This document shows, piece by piece, positions 24,043 through 27,222 of a stretch of 27,222 bases of DNA (its first letter is position 1; every line of letters starts with the position of its first letter). The notes beneath the pieces were generated by a model. It did not search any database, was not told the DNA's origin, and saw only the letters and a list, made by a program, of their open reading frames with translations. The position numbers and the translations under genes are program-made. Origin of the DNA: a virus; IMG/VR virus record IMGVR_UViG_3300030329_001721, positions 1 to 27,222 of that record; one strand, 5' to 3'.

Positions 24043-24664
24043 TATCTAGTGTAGATGCTTGTGTAATATTAAAAGTACGGCTTCCACCTGTATGATCTAG
24101 GTAGAAATAACCACCCTGATAACCGCTGGCAGTAAAATTAACAACATTATCAGACCCATCAATATCCATATAGTTGGTAGCTAAATCATAATTTATAGTA
24201 GAAGTAATTTCGTTATTACTACCATTAATAATCCAATCTAAATCTAATGTACTCGCTAACGCTGATGTGGCTTGACTTAATGTAAATTCGTTTGAATCTC
24301 CAGTAACTTGAATGTTCAAATTACTATCGTCTGCGCCATATGTATTATCTTTATCTACATTGATATTGAAAATGTTGCTGTCTCCTGTGAATTCAAAAAA
24401 TCCTGTAAAGGTGTCAGCAAGAATGTCACCAAGGAATTGGTTACTAGAACCAATTTGGTTAATATCCAATGTCATAGTAATACCATCTAAGTCTAAGGCA
24501 GTCATATCTCCAGCCGTTGCGTCTGCTCCGCCTATAATATTTCCAGAACCAAGTTGTTCTAGGTCTAGGTTAGCAGTTGCACCGCTTTGATCTACTGATA
24601 CTTCGTTGTCTGCACCAAATACAAACAGGGGCAGTAACAGTAAACTAATTATTATTTTCTTCAT
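23957..24664 (-). CDS. curlin-repeat-like exported protein (CsgA/CsgB-like)
   Basis: This encodes 235 residues from an ATG at 24662-24664; a longer frame to 24691 begins with TTG. Residues 1-18 are a signal peptide (MKKIIISLLLLPLFVFG, cleavage before ADNE). The mature part consists of imperfect 18-25-residue units: SVDQSGATANLDLEQLGSGN, LDINQIGSSNQFLG, FTGDSNIFNINVD, IQVTGDSNEFTLSQ, INGSNNEITST and IDGSDNVVNFTAS. The Gln...Gly-Ser/Asp-Asn spacing resembles curlin repeats, which stack as amyloid beta-strands. Two cysteines lie near the C-terminus. It follows CsgG directly (20-base overlap), so it is the likely secretion substrate. Curlin similarity is clear in the first units and weaker later; true amyloid formation is not shown. 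Confidence 0.65.
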   Translation of the reverse strand: MKKIIISLLLLPLFVFGADNEVSVDQSGATANLDLEQLGSGNIIGGADATAGDMTALDLDGITMTLDINQIGSSNQFLGDILADTFTGFFEFTGDSNIFNINVDKDNTYGADDSNLNIQVTGDSNEFTLSQATSALASTLDLDWIINGSNNEITSTINYDLATNYMDIDGSDNVVNFTASGYQGGYFYLDHTGGSRTFNITQASTLDNDWLKILSTGSNGTLCVIQNDGGTAVGC

Positions 24665-25478
24665 AACTCCAATAGCCCCTCTCGTAGCCAATATTTATTA
24701 ATTGTAATAGCGCACCCTCTATAGCTTTTTGTAAAGCTAGGGTCGCACTCTCATTTTCCGACATTCCAATCTCTAATTCAACTAATTCTGTAGATTGTTC
24801 ATAAAAACGAAATAAATCTTGAGACTGTCCGTAACTAAATATGGTTTTTTGAGAAGTAACTTCTATTAATATTTCTCCCGTTGCAACAGACACCATTCGC
24901 AAAGAAACAGTTAGTATGTCTTCTCTATATTGAGTAGAACTTCCCACCCCCAGGTATCTTGCCCCTATACCACCAGTCCTGATATTGGTGTCATACGATA
25001 TAACTGCTCCTTCCATTAATACTCCAGCAAATAACAGGGGCATTAAAGGTTTTTTGCCGTCTTCTTTTTCAAATTGCTCTCTAGTGGATCGGATTAATTG
25101 CCTTTCTTTTGTAAGATTATCTAAACCAACCCTTTCAACAACTCTAAAAAAATTACCACCTGATGCATGTTTTAAAGCTCTTATTAATAAAGTGTCTGGT
25201 GCTTGCGTTATTGCGCTACTAAATAATGCGAATTGAGAATTGCTTTTTCTTTGCCCTGTTTGGTCAGAAAAACTATTGCCATACACAGCAACCACTGGTT
25301 GTATTGTTGGTGCTTGTACTTCTTGTAATTCTTTGGATTGAAGTTCTAATATACTGGCAACCCTAAGAAAGTCTTTTGCCATATGGTCGTCATAGGCATC
25401 TTGCACTCTAGCTAGTGAACAACTAGAAAGTAAAATCACCAACAGGAAGGCTAATGGTCGTGACGTTTCCATCTTCAT
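24645..25478 (-). CDS. csgG: CsgG-like curli secretion pore lipoprotein
   Basis: This encodes 277 residues. The signal ends in the lipobox LSSC (Cys20), so an outer-membrane lipoprotein is expected. The body matches CsgG: VVAVYGNSFSDQTGQRKSNS, LIRALKHASGGNFFRVVERV, GLDNLTKERQLIRSTR, LFAGVLMEGAVISYDTNI, RTGGIGARYLGVGSSTQYRE, then VSVATGEILIEVTSQKTIFS and the ending ALLQLINIGYERGYW. In curli systems nine CsgG subunits form a 36-stranded outer-membrane barrel that exports curlin. Length equals the bacterial protein. It overlaps csgF by 56 bases and the curlin-like gene by 20, so expression is coupled. CsgE, CsgC and CsgD are not present. The family call is very strong; that it exports the adjacent product is inferred. 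Confidence 0.95.
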   Translation of the reverse strand: MKMETSRPLAFLLVILLSSCSLARVQDAYDDHMAKDFLRVASILELQSKELQEVQAPTIQPVVAVYGNSFSDQTGQRKSNSQFALFSSAITQAPDTLLIRALKHASGGNFFRVVERVGLDNLTKERQLIRSTREQFEKEDGKKPLMPLLFAGVLMEGAVISYDTNIRTGGIGARYLGVGSSTQYREDILTVSLRMVSVATGEILIEVTSQKTIFSYGQSQDLFRFYEQSTELVELEIGMSENESATLALQKAIEGALLQLINIGYERGYWSYEENNN

Positions 25479-25974
25479 CGGTTATTTTTAGAGTAATAAT
25501 TCCGTCCTCAATCCAATACTCTATGATGTTACCCAACAACTTTAATATTCCTTCTGTTTGTGGATTTTCACCAAACAAGTTATCAATTAACTGTCTGCTT
25601 AGTTGTGCAAACAGCCTACTTTCTAAATTTCTATAAAACCTAGCTAAAGTTGTATTATTTTCTTCTCTTTCTGCTGCTTCTTTTAGCGCTTCTATTTCAG
25701 CCTCCAAAGCTTCCTTGCGATTGAATTCTTGATTTTCTATAGTCAGATAGTGTGAGCTTGTATTAACACCGCTAAATGAAGGGTTCTTAAATTTGTGAAC
25801 TATCTCGTCAGCAGTAACATTATGTGTAAATGCTATTAAGGTGATAGCAATAATCGCCATAAAGACAGCTATGGCCCAAGCAGTAAAAGTATCTCGGCGT
25901 TGTTGTTTTTCTCTAGCCTCTTTGTCTGCCTTGCTTGGCCTACCTCTTTTTCTTTTAATCTTTTCTTTGGTCAT
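25423..25974 (-). CDS. csgF: CsgF-like protein with basic N-terminal extension and membrane segment
   Basis: This encodes 183 residues from the ATG at 25972-25974. A frame to 25992 starts with TTG. Residues about 57-70 (DEIVHKFKNPSFSGV) match the CsgF opening, normally reading FQFRNPNFGG after the signal peptide. QLSRQLIDNLFG and the ending ITLKITDEDGNVTTISLP-VGDFTF also match CsgF, which seats on the CsgG pore and nucleates curlin. The first 30 residues are unusual: IKRKRGRPSKADKEAREK is basic with an AT-hook-like RGRP, then residues 32-50 form a membrane helix. This could be a long signal peptide (cleavage near VTA-DE) or an inner-membrane anchor. Residues 85-120 add a coiled coil absent from the usual protein. 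It overlaps the upstream gene by 20 bases. Confidence 0.85.
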   Translation of the reverse strand: MTKEKIKRKRGRPSKADKEAREKQQRRDTFTAWAIAVFMAIIAITLIAFTHNVTADEIVHKFKNPSFSGVNTSSHYLTIENQEFNRKEALEAEIEALKEAAEREENNTTLARFYRNLESRLFAQLSRQLIDNLFGENPQTEGILKLLGNIIEYWIEDGIITLKITDEDGNVTTISLPVGDFTF

Positions 25975-26305
25975 CACGTTCTGCTTTTGCAATTTTTTCT
26001 ATATCTATTAAGTTTGGTACACCCAATAAAGTTTTTAATAAAACGTCTTGGCGAATGCTTTGATTGTCCATAGCTCTTACTCTATCAATTAAGGAAACTA
26101 TGATTCCGTACTGTCCATCAAGTTTAGTGGTAACTCTTTCTTCCATGTTGTCTAAACTCGTTTGTACTTTATCATCTAAAGTATCAAGTTTAGTTTCCAT
26201 GCCATCAATTATTCTATTGATTAGCTTCCAAACAAAAATACCTAGTCCTAGTGCTGCTGCTATAGGAAAGCCAAGTTCTGTTATTACTGATACTAAATCA
26301 TTCAT
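25955..26305 (-). CDS. holin-like membrane / coiled-coil protein
   Basis: This encodes 116 residues. The N-terminus has one membrane helix (ELGFPIAAALGLGIFVWKLI), followed by a long coiled coil (IIDGMETKLDTLDDKVQTSL, then NMEERVTTKLD). One membrane helix plus a coiled coil resembles BhlA-type small holins or bacteriocin-associated membrane proteins. The C-terminus is charged. It starts eight bases after a TATAAT, so the message could be leaderless. It overlaps csgF by 20 bases and lies just after the cationic peptide gene. Holin activity is suggested by shape and place only. Confidence 0.55.
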   Translation of the reverse strand: MNDLVSVITELGFPIAAALGLGIFVWKLINRIIDGMETKLDTLDDKVQTSLDNMEERVTTKLDGQYGIIVSLIDRVRAMDNQSIRQDVLLKTLLGVPNLIDIEKIAKAERDDQRKD

Positions 26306-26313
26306 TACAAATG

Positions 26314-26343
26314 ATTATAGCAACTATTTTTTCTTATTTTGAA
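26314..26343 (-). promoter_or_regulatory. possible promoter of the csg/cyclase cassette
   Basis: On the minus strand a perfect TATAAT (26314-26319) lies 18 bases after TTCAAA (26338-26343), a four-of-six -35. The predicted start would be within two bases of the holin-like ATG at 26305, giving a leaderless transcript that then covers the csgF-csgG-curlin-fecR-cyclase genes. AT-rich chance is possible. Confidence 0.35.
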
Positions 26344-26446
26344 TAAACCAAGCTGATATTTTTTTATAGGCATCTTTTAACCAAGACCATACTTTCTTTG
26401 AAGTTTCTTTGATCCAGTTCCATGCTTTTTGTAAATATATTTTCAT
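26324..26446 (-). CDS. 40-residue cationic, tryptophan-rich amphipathic peptide
   Basis: ATG at 26444-26446 has GGAAG seven bases upstream, a good ribosome site. The product reads MKIYLQKAWNWIKETSKK, then VWSWLKDAYKKISAWF and a basic end (IQNKKK). It has five tryptophans and eleven lysines in 40 residues with only two acidic residues. Hydrophobic residues recur every 3-4 positions, so it should form an amphipathic helix that binds membranes. It fills the gap between the lipoprotein and the holin-like gene. Such peptides can be lysis or antimicrobial factors; no family is recognised and no signal peptide exists. Confidence 0.6.
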   Translation of the reverse strand: MKIYLQKAWNWIKETSKKVWSWLKDAYKKISAWFIQNKKK

Positions 26447-26458
26447 AATTTATCTTCC

Positions 26459-26734
26459 TTATTTGGCACTCCACTCTTTTCCAACTTTAATTTTACCATA
26501 CGGGTTTGTTCCCTCTAAATCATTTGAGGTTTCGTACCCAACACCAACATCTATATAGACTCCATTAATATTTCTATATCTGTAACCAGTAAACAATATG
26601 TCGGCTGAAGTTTCGGGGTTGTCGTTAAATGGTTTTCCTTCTTGAAGGCTAGAAATGTGTTCAAGCTCTACAAAATAATAACTATTAGCACATCCAATAA
26701 AAAGGAATAAGGGCAATAGAGCAACTTTCTTCAT
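26459..26734 (-). CDS. small lipoprotein with outer-membrane-like beta segment
   Basis: This encodes 91 residues. The signal ends at LFIGC (Cys15), a lipobox. The mature part includes YYFVELEHISSLQEGKPFND, then GYRYRNINGVYIDVGVGYET and YGKIKVGKEW, alternating hydrophobic and polar residues like beta strands of small barrel proteins. Its ATG overlaps the stop of the gene before it as ATGA. It could alter the host envelope or block superinfection, as phage lipoproteins sometimes do. No named family is recognised. Confidence 0.6.
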   Translation of the reverse strand: MKKVALLPLFLFIGCANSYYFVELEHISSLQEGKPFNDNPETSADILFTGYRYRNINGVYIDVGVGYETSNDLEGTNPYGKIKVGKEWSAK

Positions 26735-26856
26735 TTCTTTTTCTTATAGCCAGAAGCGTAAATAGCTCTACCTTGTTTTTTAGCTTTTGCTTTTGATTTG
26801 TAAGTCTTTCCTGACTTACCCCACTTATATCCACCTTTTGTTTTTTTGACTGGCAT
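26731..26856 (-). CDS. 41-residue basic conserved phage protein
   Basis: ATG at 26854-26856 leads to a 41-residue product with MPVKKTKGGYKWGKSGKTY, then AKAKKQGRAIYASGYKKKK. About 40 percent of its residues are Lys or Arg. I know close variants with the QGRAIYASGY ending from many phages and prophages; their function is unknown, nucleic-acid binding being likely. Its stop overlaps the lipoprotein start (ATGA), supporting the reading. Confidence 0.7.
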   Translation of the reverse strand: MPVKKTKGGYKWGKSGKTYKSKAKAKKQGRAIYASGYKKKK

Positions 26857-26858
26857 AA

Positions 26859-27044
26859 TTAATGTATTGTGTGTTCTTCAATTAATAACAATTCATAGTT
26901 ATCGGTGAGGTGATCGCTAAACATAACCAACATTAAACTTTCGGCGTGTTTGGCATCCCTAGCACAAATATCTTCTCCAATATAAATATGACCACCATCC
27001 AATATTTCGACATGAAAAAACTTATTGTGAATTACCGCTTCCAT
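26859..27044 (-). CDS. small protein of unknown function
   Basis: This encodes 61 residues from the ATG at 27042-27044, preceded by AAGGA with an eight-base gap; the longer frame to 27074 starts with TTG. The sequence has EAVIHNKFFHVEILDGGHIY and ends LLLIEEHTIH, with one cysteine and several His. It overlaps the upstream coiled-coil gene by 23 bases. No family is recognised. Confidence 0.5.
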   Translation of the reverse strand: MEAVIHNKFFHVEILDGGHIYIGEDICARDAKHAESLMLVMFSDHLTDNYELLLIEEHTIH

Positions 27045-27216
27045 TGAACAGTCCTTGTGCTTGAGTTTTAGCAATTTGCCTTACTGTTTCTCTGTCCCTT
27101 TCCATTAGTGCATTAATCTCAGCAACATTTACTTGTGCGCCATACTTGGCTTGTATTTCTGCTGCTTTAATGCGGATGTCTGCTTCTGCCTCGTCCCTGT
27201 GTCTATCATCTTCCAT
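27022..27216 (-). CDS. small coiled-coil phage protein, possibly 5'-truncated by the window
   Basis: This encodes 64 residues from an ATG at 27214-27216, but the frame stays open to the window edge, so the true start may be further upstream. MEDDRHRDEAEADIRIKAAE, then IQAKYGAQVNVAEINALMER, is a charged helix. Proteins with AAEIQAKYG near portal genes are common in marine podovirus-like genomes. That hints that portal and terminase are just beyond the right edge. Function is unknown. Confidence 0.55.
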   Translation of the reverse strand: MEDDRHRDEAEADIRIKAAEIQAKYGAQVNVAEINALMERDRETVRQIAKTQAQGLFNGSGNSQ

Positions 27217-27222
27217 AATAAT

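Noticed and set aside
1-27222. CRISPR array, insertion sequence or host genes flanking a prophage
   Set aside because: No regularly spaced repeats, transposase or bacterial housekeeping gene are visible; genes on both sides of the att core are phage-like.

Overview
This window looks like part of the genome of a temperate, podovirus-like tailed phage. It probably comes from an AT-rich marine bacterium, or from a viral metagenome of such an environment. It has an SU10/DUF5309-type major capsid protein, a scaffold, a head-tail adaptor, a beta-propeller tail protein, internal/ejection proteins and an S74-terminated fibre. There is no tape measure, sheath or tail tube. A tyrosine integrase lies next to a phage-borne copy of the 3' half of a tRNA-Pro(UGG) gene. 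That att site has phage genes on both sides, so the sequence reads as the circular or unintegrated form (attP) rather than a host-prophage junction. The host group is an inference; no host gene is present. Portal and terminase are not in the window and probably lie beyond the right edge, with the rest of the replication genes beyond the left edge.

Layout: nearly everything is on the minus strand, so transcription runs from right to left. From 27.2 to 26.3 kb are very small genes: a coiled-coil protein, a basic 41-aa protein, a small lipoprotein, a 40-aa cationic Trp-rich peptide and a holin-like membrane/coiled-coil protein. From 26.0 to 21.2 kb is the most unusual part, five overlapping genes encoding CsgF-like, CsgG-like, curlin-repeat-like, FecR-domain and CHASE2-adenylate cyclase proteins. 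This is a curli-type secretion pore with a candidate substrate, joined to a periplasmic/cAMP signalling pair. It runs directly into a lysis module at 21.2-20.1 kb (three-TM holin, M15 peptidase, small membrane coiled-coil protein). From 20.1 to 5.9 kb are the structural genes: a low-complexity GPV-repeat protein, scaffold, capsid, adaptor, fibre, propeller and ejection proteins, ending with a small PD-(D/E)XK nuclease.

From 5.9 to 4.6 kb is the integration module (att core, candidate arm repeats, integrase). Two small plus-strand genes (DUF3310 and DUF1289 types) lie at 4.0-4.6 kb. From 3.9 to 1 is the early leftward operon, starting at a recognisable sigma70-like promoter: an excisionase-like HTH protein, DUF2800-type nuclease, RecA-like/Sak4-type ATPase, DUF669/SSB-like protein, Cys-rich protein and a Toprim primase cut by the window edge. 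Together the early genes form a replication and single-strand-annealing recombination set.

The curli/cyclase cassette is the strongest candidate for a little-described system. All genes in it read through without frameshift, and the cyclase keeps its catalytic residues. However, the cyclase has no ATG, GTG or TTG before its first membrane helix; the best-placed start is an ATC codon behind a perfect Shine-Dalgarno. No stretch longer than 300 bases lacks a gene; the longest gap (5700-5916) holds the att site.
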